NCBI GenBank assembly: GCA_900754745.1
Contig: CAAEEB010000051.1
Coordinates: 1-40,429, forward strand
From: an uncultured Collinsella sp.
Lineage (GTDB): Bacteria > Actinomycetota > Coriobacteriia > Coriobacteriales > Coriobacteriaceae
DNA length: 40,429 bases
Reading direction: 5' to 3'
Part shown: piece by piece, positions 34,159 through 40,429 of the stretch
Numbering within the stretch: position 1 is the stretch's first letter
How the letters are laid out: each line of letters starts with the position of its first letter
Position numbers and translations under genes: made by a program
The notes under the pieces: generated by a model
Database searches by the model: none
Told to the model about the DNA's origin: nothing
The model's input: the letters and a program-made list of their open reading frames with translations, nothing else

Positions 34159-34234
34159 GGGGGCGTAGCTCAGCTGGGAGAGCGCTTGACTGGCAGTCAA
34201 GAGGTCAGGGGTTCGATCCCCCTCGTCTCCACCA
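34159..34234 (+). tRNA. tRNA-Ala (anticodon GGC)
   Basis: A complete 76-base cloverleaf: acceptor GGGGGCG / CGTCTCC with wobbles, anticodon loop CTGGCAG between CTTGA and TCAAG giving GGC (Ala, GCC), T arm AGGGG-TTCGATC-CCCCT, discriminator A and an encoded CCA. Confidence 0.95.
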
Positions 34235-34244
34235 TCGTGAATGC

Positions 34245-34274
34245 AAAGGCCTTCGGGAAACCAGAGGCTTTTTT
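34245..34274 (+). terminator. Terminator after tRNA-Ala
   Basis: GCCT-tc-GG pairs with CC-ag-AGGC across GAAA and is followed by TTTTTT. Confidence 0.75.
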
Positions 34275-34815
34275 CATACGTGTCCATTCCACATACCAAA
34301 GTGACACCCGCGCCCACCCCGCAAAAAGTTGCGCAATTACCTTCCCGGTTTTGTACAAAGTTTGTTAGCCAAACATAATAGTTTGAGCAATTCACGCCGC
34401 CAGCAATACAACTCAGGCATTGTTTACCAACCCACACACCCCCATAAACCTGCGGCGATGTGTGCAAGACGGCGCAATATCCCCCATAACCACGGCAAAT
34501 AAACAATATGTTGCTCAACACGCCCCAAAACGTATGGGCCACCTGCTGTGCTAGGATACCTAACGTTACATGGGTTCAACTGTGCTCACGGCTTCAGCAA
34601 GGCGCAGGGTCGATCAGCATCCGGCCGTAACGGTGGTGCCAGAAAAACCACGAGCTCCAATAGCGTCGTCATGCGTATCGCAATGAATGATTTTGTTCTT
34701 GTCTATGTACAAGTTCATTCGTTTCGGCATTTCATGACGGATTGCAGCAATCCTGCAGCTGTTTGCGCGCGGTCCAGTTTTGTACCCGCTTGACTGGGCC
34801 GCACGCAGCCAGCTG

Positions 34816-34851
34816 GAGTCGCGGTCATTTTTGCTATACACGTCCGCGACT
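34816..34851. promoter_or_regulatory. Inverted repeat enclosing an extended -10 box
   Basis: GAGTCGCGG (34816-34824) pairs with CCGCGACTC (34843-34851). The 18-base loop contains TGCTATACA, an extended -10 (TGnTATACA). This could be the capsule operon promoter with an operator around it, or an RNA hairpin. Confidence 0.4.
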
Positions 34852-34918
34852 CTAGCCACTGCACTCATACATACCGTTCACGGTGGGGCAGAGCCACGTG
34901 CTTGTCTAACTGGGCTCA

Positions 34919-34978
34919 GGGTTTGAATATGGAGCGCCTTCGCGCACTAAGCGCCCTGGCGAAGCCATACCCAAACCC
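34919..34978 (+). promoter_or_regulatory. Complex RNA hairpin just upstream of the LoaP-like gene
   Basis: Four nested stems: GGGTTTG/CAAACCC, TATGG/CCATA, CGCC/GGCG and GCGC/GCGC, with small internal loops. It ends 37 bases before the start codon. LoaP antiterminators are known to act through an RNA hairpin in the 5' leader of their target operon, so this is a candidate target. Confidence 0.5.
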
Positions 34979-35015
34979 CGTGAGCCACACGTAAGACAGC
35001 AAGGGGGTGGTGCTC

Positions 35016-35339
35016 GTGTGGTATGTGATCCAGGTCATTAACGGTCGCGAAGACGTAATGCGCGAGCGCATCGAGCGTATGGTGCCGGCTGGCGCCATGC
35101 AGGAGCTCTTTTATCCCCAATTTCAAACCGAGATCAAAGTACACGGCGAATGGGTCAACACGACCAAGCCGCTCTTTCCCGGTTATCTTGTCTGCGATAC
35201 GGCAGATCCCCGCACCGTGCAACAGTATCTGCTGCGCATGGACGACTTTGCCCGGGTGCTATCCCTCATATTGGGATTGCCAGGCGGAATCAGTCATGTC
35301 CGTTCCCGACGGCAAGCCCTTATCAGTTGTAGGCCGTAA
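35016..35339 (+). pseudogene. 3'-truncated LoaP/NusG-like antiterminator gene
   Basis: The first ~85 residues match the NusG N-terminal (NGN) domain of LoaP-type specialised antiterminators: MWYVIQVINGREDV at the start, then TTKPLFPGYLVCDT. After MDDFARVLSL the homology stops and the frame runs 20 residues into the next gene's sequence before a TAA. The KOW domain is missing (107 aa instead of about 170). I chose the GTG at 35016, which sits eight bases after AAGGGGG. LoaP genes usually open polysaccharide or antibiotic operons, which fits the genes downstream. Probably non-functional, unless the NGN domain alone retains activity. Confidence 0.75.
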
Positions 35340-35862
35340 GTCATTTGAATCGATGGACCGCGTTACCGGTCCGGATTTGATGCGCGAGATTTTTGAGATT
35401 TCCAGTCAATACGGGTGGAGTCACTATTTCTACGGAAATGAACAGAAGAATCTTGACGCCCTCAGAGAATCGCTCAACAGGGATTTCCCCGGTTTAAAAA
35501 TTGCTGGAATGGAGCCATCCGTTTTCCGTCCTTTGTCGGACAAGGAAAAGCACGAGCTTTCAAATCGCATCGTCAACTCAGGAGCTGACTTCGCATGGAT
35601 TGCTCTTGGTGCGCCCCGCCAAGAAGTTCTCATGCATGAGCTTAAAGGCGGCCCTCAACCGTTGATGATAGGCGTTGGAGGCGCGTTCAATGTTCTCGCT
35701 GGCGTGGTGCCAGAGGCGCCGATATGGATGCAAAACCTGAGTCTCGAGTGGCTATACAGACTTATTCAAGAGCCAAAACGGCTTTTCAAACGATACCTCG
35801 TAACCAATACGAAATTCCTCTTTTACCAGTTTACAAAAGCCAAACGTAAGGAAGGCAAATAG
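35296..35862 (+). pseudogene. 5'-truncated WecG/TagA/CpsF-family glycosyltransferase gene
   Basis: The 188 codons match the WecG/TagA/CpsF (GT26) family from the conserved VPDGKP motif onward: DRVTGPDLM, YFYGNEQKNLDALRE, the IALGAPRQEVLM block, GVGGAFNVLAG and EWLYRLIQEPKRLFKRY. The first ~60 residues of the family are absent, and upstream sequence belongs to the LoaP-like gene in another frame. Members normally transfer N-acetylmannosaminuronic acid, N-acetylmannosamine or glucose to a lipid-linked sugar. The ATG at 35296 may still start translation of a shortened protein, but loss of the N-terminal part argues against activity. Codon use is less GC-rich than in capE behind it. Confidence 0.72.
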
Positions 35863-36921
35863 ATGAAAGATTCGACCACCTTTAAAGACAAGACCCTCAT
35901 GATCACGGGCGGCACCGGCTCGTTCGGCAACACCGTGCTCAAGCACTTCATGAACACCGACCTGGCCGAGATCCGCATCTTCTCGCGCGACGAGAAGAAG
36001 CAGGACGACATGCGCCACCGCCTGCAGGAGAAGTCCCCGGAGCTCGCCTCCAAGGTGCGCTTCTTCATCGGCGACGTCCGCAACGCCCAGAGCGTGCGCG
36101 ACGCCATGCACGGCGTGGACTACATCTTCCACGCCGCCGCCCTGAAGCAGGTGCCCTCCTGCGAGTTCTTCCCCATGGAGGCCGTCCGCACCAACGTCAT
36201 CGGCACGGACAACGTCCTGCACGCCGCCATCGAGGAGGGCGTGGACCGCGTCGTGTGCCTGTCCACCGACAAGGCCGCATACCCCATCAACGCCATGGGC
36301 AAGTCCAAGGCCATGATGGAGTCCATCATCTACGCCAACGCCCGCAACGGCGCCGGCCGCACCACCATCTGCTGCACCCGCTACGGCAACGTCATGTGCT
36401 CGCGCGGCAGCGTCATCCCGCTGTTCATCGACCGCATCCGCAAGGGCGAGCCGCTCACGGTCACCGACCCCAACATGACCCGCTTCCTCATGAACCTGGA
36501 CGAGGCCGTGGACCTGGTGCAGTTCGCCTTCGAGCACGCCAACCCCGGCGACCTGTTCATCCAGAAGGCGCCGGCCTCCACCATCGGCGACCTCGCCGAG
36601 GCCGTCCAGGAGGTCTTCGGCCGCGTGGGCACCCAGGTCATCGGCACCCGCCACGGCGAGAAGCTCTTCGAGACCCTCATGACCCGCGAGGAGCGACTGA
36701 GGGCCGAGGACATGGGCGGCTACTACCGCGTCGCCTGCGACTCGCGCGACCTGAACTACGACAAGTTCGTCGTCGACGGCGAGGTGGAGACCCAGGCAGA
36801 CGAGTCCTACACCTCCCACAACACCGAGAGGCTCGACGTGGCCGGCACCATCGCCAAGATCGAGACCGCCGAGTACGTGCAGCTGGCGCTCGAGGGCCGC
36901 GAGCACGAGGCGGTGCAGTAG
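35863..36921 (+). CDS. capE: UDP-GlcNAc 4,6-dehydratase / 5-epimerase CapE (UDP-L-FucNAc pathway)
   Basis: A 352-aa extended short-chain dehydrogenase of the CapE/WbjB/FnlA type. It converts UDP-GlcNAc to the 4-keto-6-deoxy-L-talo intermediate, step one of UDP-N-acetyl-L-fucosamine synthesis. The NAD site is GGTGSFGN near 17-24. The usual Tyr-x3-Lys becomes Met-x3-Lys in INAMGKSK, as in CapE-like enzymes, and STDKAAYP precedes it. The ATG follows directly on the previous TAG. Third positions are almost all C or G, unlike the previous gene. Confidence 0.93.
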   Translation: MKDSTTFKDKTLMITGGTGSFGNTVLKHFMNTDLAEIRIFSRDEKKQDDMRHRLQEKSPELASKVRFFIGDVRNAQSVRDAMHGVDYIFHAAALKQVPSCEFFPMEAVRTNVIGTDNVLHAAIEEGVDRVVCLSTDKAAYPINAMGKSKAMMESIIYANARNGAGRTTICCTRYGNVMCSRGSVIPLFIDRIRKGEPLTVTDPNMTRFLMNLDEAVDLVQFAFEHANPGDLFIQKAPASTIGDLAEAVQEVFGRVGTQVIGTRHGEKLFETLMTREERLRAEDMGGYYRVACDSRDLNYDKFVVDGEVETQADESYTSHNTERLDVAGTIAKIETAEYVQLALEGREHEAVQ

Positions 36922-36922
36922 G

Positions 36923-38140
36923 GTGCGCGTCCTCGTCACCGGCGCCAGGGGCTTCGTGGGCAGGAACCTCTGCTGCGCGCTGAAGAACATAGGGGACGGC
37001 AAGGACCGCCGCGCGAAATACCAGGCTCTCCTTCCCCTCGAGGTCATGGAGTACGACATCGACTCGACGCCCGCCGAGCTGGAGGGCTTCTGCTCCCGTG
37101 CCGACTTCGTGTTCAACCTTGCGGGCGTCAACCGCCCAAAGGAGCAATCCGAGTTCATGGAGGGCAACTTCGGGTTCGCCTCCACGCTGCTCGAGACGCT
37201 CGAGCGCCACGGTAACAAATGCCCCGTCATGCTCTCCAGCTCCGCGCAGGCGAGCCTGTCGGGCCGCTTCGAGGGCTCGGTCTACGGCGAGTCGAAGCTC
37301 GCGGGTGAGGGCCTGTTCCGCGGGTACTCGGAGCGCACGGGCGCCCCGGTGCTCATCTACCGCTTCCCGAACCTCTACGGCAAGTGGTGCCGCCCGCGCT
37401 ACAACTCCGCCGTGGCCACCTTCTGCGACGCCATCGCCAACGGCCGCCCCTACACCGTGAACGACCCCAGCGTAGAGCTGGAGCTCCTCTACATCGACGA
37501 CCTCGTGGACGAGATGCTGGGCGCCCTGCTGGGGCGGGAGCACCGCTGCGGCTACGAGGGGCTGGAGCGCGTGGAGGGCGATAGCTTCTGCTACGTCCCG
37601 GTGACGGACGTGAAGACCCTGGGCGAGATCGTCTACCTGCTGGGCACTTTCCGCGACAGCCGCGAGACGCTGTCGGTTCCCGACCTCACCGAGGGCTCCT
37701 TCTCCAAGAAGCTCTGGAGCACGTTCCTGTCCTACTACGAGCCGGGGCACTTCGCCTATGACCTGAAGCCCAATGCAGACGACCGCGGCTCGTTCACCGA
37801 GTTCCTGCGCACGCCGGAGCGCGGCCAGGTCTCAATCAATGTTTCCAAGCCCGGCATCACCAAGGGCAACCACTGGCACATGAGCAAGTGGGAGAGGTTC
37901 CTGGTGGTCTCCGGCACCGCGTCGATCAAGCTGAGGAAAGTAGGGGAGGATGCCGAGGGGAACCCGTTCCCCGTCGACGAGTACGTCGTCTCCGGTTCCG
38001 ACATGCGCGCCGTGGAGATGGTCCCGGGCTACACGCACTCCATAACCAACCTGTCCGACACCGAGGACCTCGTGACGGTCATGTGGGCCAACGAGCCCTT
38101 CGACCCCGAGAACCCCGACACCTACTACGAGGAGGTCTAG
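36923..38140 (+). CDS. capF: CapF-like reductase/cupin enzyme (UDP-L-FucNAc pathway)
   Basis: A 405-aa bifunctional enzyme catalysing the second step: 3-epimerisation and NADPH reduction at C4. The N-terminal NAD(P) domain starts VLVTGARGFVGRNL and has the SDR pair in SVYGESKLAGE. The C-terminal cupin domain (from about 255) begins DDRGSFTEFLRT and contains the zinc-ligand stretch NHWHMSKWERFLVV. It starts with GTG one base after the capE stop. S. aureus CapF is about 370 aa, so this is slightly longer. Confidence 0.92.
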   Translation: MRVLVTGARGFVGRNLCCALKNIGDGKDRRAKYQALLPLEVMEYDIDSTPAELEGFCSRADFVFNLAGVNRPKEQSEFMEGNFGFASTLLETLERHGNKCPVMLSSSAQASLSGRFEGSVYGESKLAGEGLFRGYSERTGAPVLIYRFPNLYGKWCRPRYNSAVATFCDAIANGRPYTVNDPSVELELLYIDDLVDEMLGALLGREHRCGYEGLERVEGDSFCYVPVTDVKTLGEIVYLLGTFRDSRETLSVPDLTEGSFSKKLWSTFLSYYEPGHFAYDLKPNADDRGSFTEFLRTPERGQVSINVSKPGITKGNHWHMSKWERFLVVSGTASIKLRKVGEDAEGNPFPVDEYVVSGSDMRAVEMVPGYTHSITNLSDTEDLVTVMWANEPFDPENPDTYYEEV

Positions 38141-38144
38141 CCGC

Positions 38145-39326
38145 ATGGGCAAGGACTATTCCGATATCAAGTTCAAAGACGACGGCCGCCTGAAGCTCCT
38201 GATCATCGTGGGCACGCGCCCCGAGGTCATCCGCCTGTCCGAGGTCATCAAGAAGTGCCGCCGCCACTTCGACTGCCTGCTGGCGCACACCGGGCAGAAC
38301 TACGACTACACGCTCAACGGCATCTTCTTCCGTGACCTGGAGCTCGCCGACCCGGACGTCTACCTGGACGCCGTGGGCGCCGACCTGGGCGAGACCGTGG
38401 GCAACATCATCGCCGCCTCCTACAAGCTCATGGTCGAGGTCAAGCCCGACGCCCTTCTGATCCTGGGCGACACCAACAGCTGCCTGTCCGCCATCGCGGC
38501 CAAGAGGCTCCACATCCCCATCTTCCACATGGAGGCGGGCAACCGCTGCAAGGACGAGTGCCTGCCCGAGGAGACCAACCGACGCATCGTCGACGTCATC
38601 TCCGACGTCAACCTGGCCTACTCCGAGCACGCCCGCCGCTACCTCAGGGATACCGGCTGCGCCCCGGAGCGCACCTACGTCACGGGCTCGCCCATGGCCG
38701 AGGTCCTGCGCGCCAACCTGGGCAAGATCGAGGCGTCGGACATCCTCTCCGAGCTCGGCCTTGAGCCGAAGCGCTACATGCTGTTGTCCGCACACCGCGA
38801 GGAGAACATCGACACCGAGGCGAACTTCACGAGCCTGTTCACCGCGATCAACTCGCTCGCCGAGAAGTATGACATGCCGATCCTGTACTCCTGCCACCCG
38901 CGCTCCCGCAAGCGCCTGGAGGCCACCGGCTTCGAGCTCGACCCGCGCGTGCGCATGCACGAGCCCATGGGCTTCCACGACTACAACTGCCTGCAGATGA
39001 ACGCCTTCGCGGTTGTTTCCGACTCCGGCACCCTGCCCGAGGAGTCGAGCTTCTTCGCGAGCGTCGGGCACCCGTTCCCGGCGGTGTGCATCCGCACCTC
39101 CACCGAGCGCCCCGAGGCCCTGGACAAGGCCTGCTTCACGTTGGCCGGCATCTCCGAGCGCGGCCTGCTCCAGGCCGTCCACACCGCCGTCGAGCTCGAC
39201 GCGGAGGGGTCGCTGCCCGAGGCGCCCGTTCCCGACTACGCCGACGAGACCGTGTCCACCAAGGTGGTCAAGATCATCCAGAGCTACACCGGCGTCGTGG
39301 ACAAGATGGTGTGGAGGAAATCTTAG
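38145..39326 (+). CDS. capG: UDP-N-acetylglucosamine 2-epimerase family, CapG-like
   Basis: A 393-aa WecB-fold enzyme, here most likely the final C2 epimerase giving UDP-L-FucNAc from the L-talosamine form. Motifs: IVGTRPEVIRLSEV, HTGQNYDY, LILGDTNSCLSA, HMEAGNRC, PEETNRRIVD, LLSAHREENID and VSDSGTLPEESSF. Its start is four bases after the capF stop, with GAGGAGG overlapping that stop. The three-gene order capE-capF-capG matches known FucNAc cassettes, which favours this role over ManNAc synthesis. Confidence 0.92.
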   Translation: MGKDYSDIKFKDDGRLKLLIIVGTRPEVIRLSEVIKKCRRHFDCLLAHTGQNYDYTLNGIFFRDLELADPDVYLDAVGADLGETVGNIIAASYKLMVEVKPDALLILGDTNSCLSAIAAKRLHIPIFHMEAGNRCKDECLPEETNRRIVDVISDVNLAYSEHARRYLRDTGCAPERTYVTGSPMAEVLRANLGKIEASDILSELGLEPKRYMLLSAHREENIDTEANFTSLFTAINSLAEKYDMPILYSCHPRSRKRLEATGFELDPRVRMHEPMGFHDYNCLQMNAFAVVSDSGTLPEESSFFASVGHPFPAVCIRTSTERPEALDKACFTLAGISERGLLQAVHTAVELDAEGSLPEAPVPDYADETVSTKVVKIIQSYTGVVDKMVWRKS

Positions 39327-39328
39327 CC

Positions 39329-39835
39329 ATGGGCGCTGGGTACAGATTGCTTGATGGTATCTCGCGAGCTTATAACAAATTGCTCTTGCTTCCTGCCCTA
39401 CGACGCTCCTTTGCATCATGCGGTAAAAACGTAACCATCGGTCGTCGTAGCGAAATTCAGGGGATTGAAAATATTTACATGGGACATGATGTATATATTG
39501 GCCCAGGAGCAACGTTTCTGACGACCCGTGCGAAGATTCATATCGGCAATTACGTCATGAGCGGCCCTCATCTCACAATTATTACTGGAGACCATCGTAC
39601 AGATGTTCTCGACCGACCCATGATGACGCTTGATGAGTCGGACAAGCTTCCAGAGAATGACCAAGATGTCGTCATCGGCAATGATGTATGGATTGGCAGC
39701 GGCGTAACGATTCTTAAGGGCGTTAGAATTGCCGACCATTGTGTGATTGCTGCCGGTGCGGTAGTGACAAAAGGCGTTGGCCCGGAGTTTTCAATCTGGG
39801 GGGGGCTTCCAGCTCGCCGTCTAAGCTTTCGGTAA
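39329..39835 (+). CDS. Hexapeptide-repeat (left-handed beta-helix) acetyltransferase
   Basis: A 168-aa member of the maltose/galactoside O-acetyltransferase-like group found in capsule loci, which probably acetylates a sugar of the polymer. Hexapeptide repeats are visible (IGRRSEIQGIENIYMG, VVIGNDVWIGSGVTILKGV, VIAAGAVVTKGV), with the His of ITGDHRTD in the catalytic loop. The true start is the ATG at 39329, behind GGAGGAAA; a longer in-frame reading into capG is a shadow. Codon use drops back to less GC-rich immediately after capG. Confidence 0.9.
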   Translation: MGAGYRLLDGISRAYNKLLLLPALRRSFASCGKNVTIGRRSEIQGIENIYMGHDVYIGPGATFLTTRAKIHIGNYVMSGPHLTIITGDHRTDVLDRPMMTLDESDKLPENDQDVVIGNDVWIGSGVTILKGVRIADHCVIAAGAVVTKGVGPEFSIWGGLPARRLSFR

Positions 39836-39845
39836 GAGGAAATCA

Positions 39846-40429
39846 ATGACTAAAGGTTATCCGCACGTCCATGCAAAGGTGTTGATGGTCGGACCCGCTC
39901 TCTCTCTTCACGGCGGTATTGTCTCAGTCGTGAAAGGTTATCTAGACGCAGGTCTCCCTGAGGCATGCGATGCCTTTGAGTACCTGGGGACGGGCATCGG
40001 TTCCTCAAAGCTCGGTAAATCCGTCGCATTTTCCCGAGCGTTGATTCGCTATGCGATGATCATGCCATCCTATGACATCATTCATTTACACATTAGCGCC
40101 CGTGGCTCCTACAAACGTAAGTCAATTATGGCTCGTATGGCCCACAAAGCAGGCAAGTACGTAATACTCCACGATCACGATGGCGAGTTTAAGAAGGCTT
40201 TCGAAGAGGGCGGAGATCCCTACCGTCGTGATGTAAGAAAGACCTTTAGTATCGCCGACCGAGTTGTGGTTCTGTCGGAAGAGTGGCGCGACTACTTTTC
40301 AAAAAACGTTTGCGACCTGGAGAAGATTGACGTTGTTCATAACGGTGTCAAAGTTCCAGACCAGCCGTGCTCACCTTGTTCGCGTCAAGACGTCCTTTTT
40401 TTAGGACGTCTTGACGCGCGCAAGAGCCC
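39846..40429 (+). CDS. GT4-family glycosyltransferase, N-terminal part (cut by window end)
   Basis: About 194 codons with no stop before the window ends. The start MTKGYPHVHAKVLMVGPALSLHGGI has the glycine-rich N-lobe motif of GT-B enzymes. Further on come YDIIHLHIS, KYVILHDHDGEF, ADRVVVLSEEW and the start of the C lobe VLFLGRLDARKS. AGAGGAAA lies before the ATG. It would add a sugar to the repeat unit; specificity is unknown. A perfect 16-bp inverted repeat overlaps the last part. Confidence 0.88.
   Translation, partial: MTKGYPHVHAKVLMVGPALSLHGGIVSVVKGYLDAGLPEACDAFEYLGTGIGSSKLGKSVAFSRALIRYAMIMPSYDIIHLHISARGSYKRKSIMARMAHKAGKYVILHDHDGEFKKAFEEGGDPYRRDVRKTFSIADRVVVLSEEWRDYFSKNVCDLEKIDVVHNGVKVPDQPCSPCSRQDVLFLGRLDARKS
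40381..40418. repeat. Perfect 16-bp inverted repeat inside the GT4 gene
   Basis: The arms 40381-40396 and 40403-40418 (CGCGTCAAGACGTCCT and its complement) are exact, with a loop of six T. They encode SRQDVLFLGRLDAR in frame, a normal GT4 motif, so this is inside a real gene. Confidence 0.85.

Larger units (their letters stand above)
34279..35015 (+). promoter_or_regulatory. Gene-free 737-base leader before the capsule locus
   Basis: No open reading frame here has recognisable homology or a good start. The stretch is less GC-rich than its surroundings and holds two marked inverted repeats (34816-34851 and 34919-34978). Its position between a tRNA and a LoaP-like gene fits the promoter and long 5' leader of a polysaccharide operon. 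I found no JUMPStart/ops word (GGCGGTAG). Confidence 0.6.

Noticed and set aside
34147..34868. Small minus- and plus-strand frames in the leader before the capsule locus
   Set aside because: No recognisable homology, and one runs over the tRNA-Ala gene.
34279..35015. JUMPStart/ops element for RfaH
   Set aside because: No GGCGGTAG or close match; the LoaP-type hairpin is a better fit.
38145..39326. WecB making UDP-ManNAc for the wecG-like gene
   Set aside because: Possible by fold, but the capE-capF-capG order points to the FucNAc pathway and the wecG-like gene is truncated.
1..40429. CRISPR array, prophage or insertion sequence
   Set aside because: No regularly spaced direct repeats, no transposase, integrase or phage structural genes were seen.

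Overview
This 40.4 kb window looks like a chromosomal contig of a high-GC gut actinobacterium of the class Coriobacteriia, most likely Collinsella or a close relative. This rests on gene content and style (NNC/NNG codon preference, GlgC/GlgD pair, fused amylase/glucanotransferase, iron-sulfur L-serine ammonia-lyase, many long intergenic hairpins). It is an inference; no marker gene was searched.

Layout. 1-69: 3' part of a tRNA-Glu and its terminator. 221-2255: flippase-like membrane protein and a TetR regulator. 2358-5757 (minus): MacA/MacB-type ABC export operon (adaptor, ATPase, permease). 5888-7633 (minus): L,D-transpeptidase. 7751-9358 (minus): single-chain L-serine ammonia-lyase. 9670-10950 (minus): metK. 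11171-18389 (plus): gltX, priA, def, fmt, rsmB. 18390-18881: a gene-free stretch of hairpin repeats. 18882-19118 (minus): FmdB-type zinc ribbon. 19207-32317 (minus): a full glycogen metabolism cluster, in transcription order glgB, glgP, glgC, glgD, glgA, then a GH13-GH77 fusion. 32664-34028 (plus): HAD phosphatase and thiamine pyrophosphokinase. 34159-34234: tRNA-Ala(GGC). 34279-35015: a long leader. 35016-40429 (plus): the start of a capsule/exopolysaccharide locus with a truncated LoaP/NusG-like gene fused to a 5'-truncated wecG/tagA-like gene, a UDP-L-FucNAc cassette (capE, capF, capG), a hexapeptide acetyltransferase and a GT4 glycosyltransferase cut by the window end.

How it works together. 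GlgC makes ADP-glucose, probably modulated by GlgD. GlgA elongates and GlgB branches. GlgP degrades from the non-reducing ends, and the GH13-GH77 fusion would remove or rearrange the leftover branches and malto-oligosaccharides. A 12-base operator-like word (TTTGGTAAAACG) occurs both upstream of glgB and upstream of the GH13-GH77 gene, suggesting one regulator for both ends of the cluster.

Most notable observations: (1) both glycogen synthase and branching enzyme carry long histone-H1-like Lys/Ala/Thr/Pro tails beyond their catalytic domains; (2) a family of very long perfect intergenic inverted repeats shares modules such as GGGACGGGGCT and GTTGCGGTGAAATAG; (3) the capsule locus begins with an apparent deletion scar joining loaP to wecG, behind a structured leader; (4) the capEFG cassette has much more GC-rich codon use than the genes on either side; (5) a perfect 16-bp hairpin lies inside the last coding sequence.
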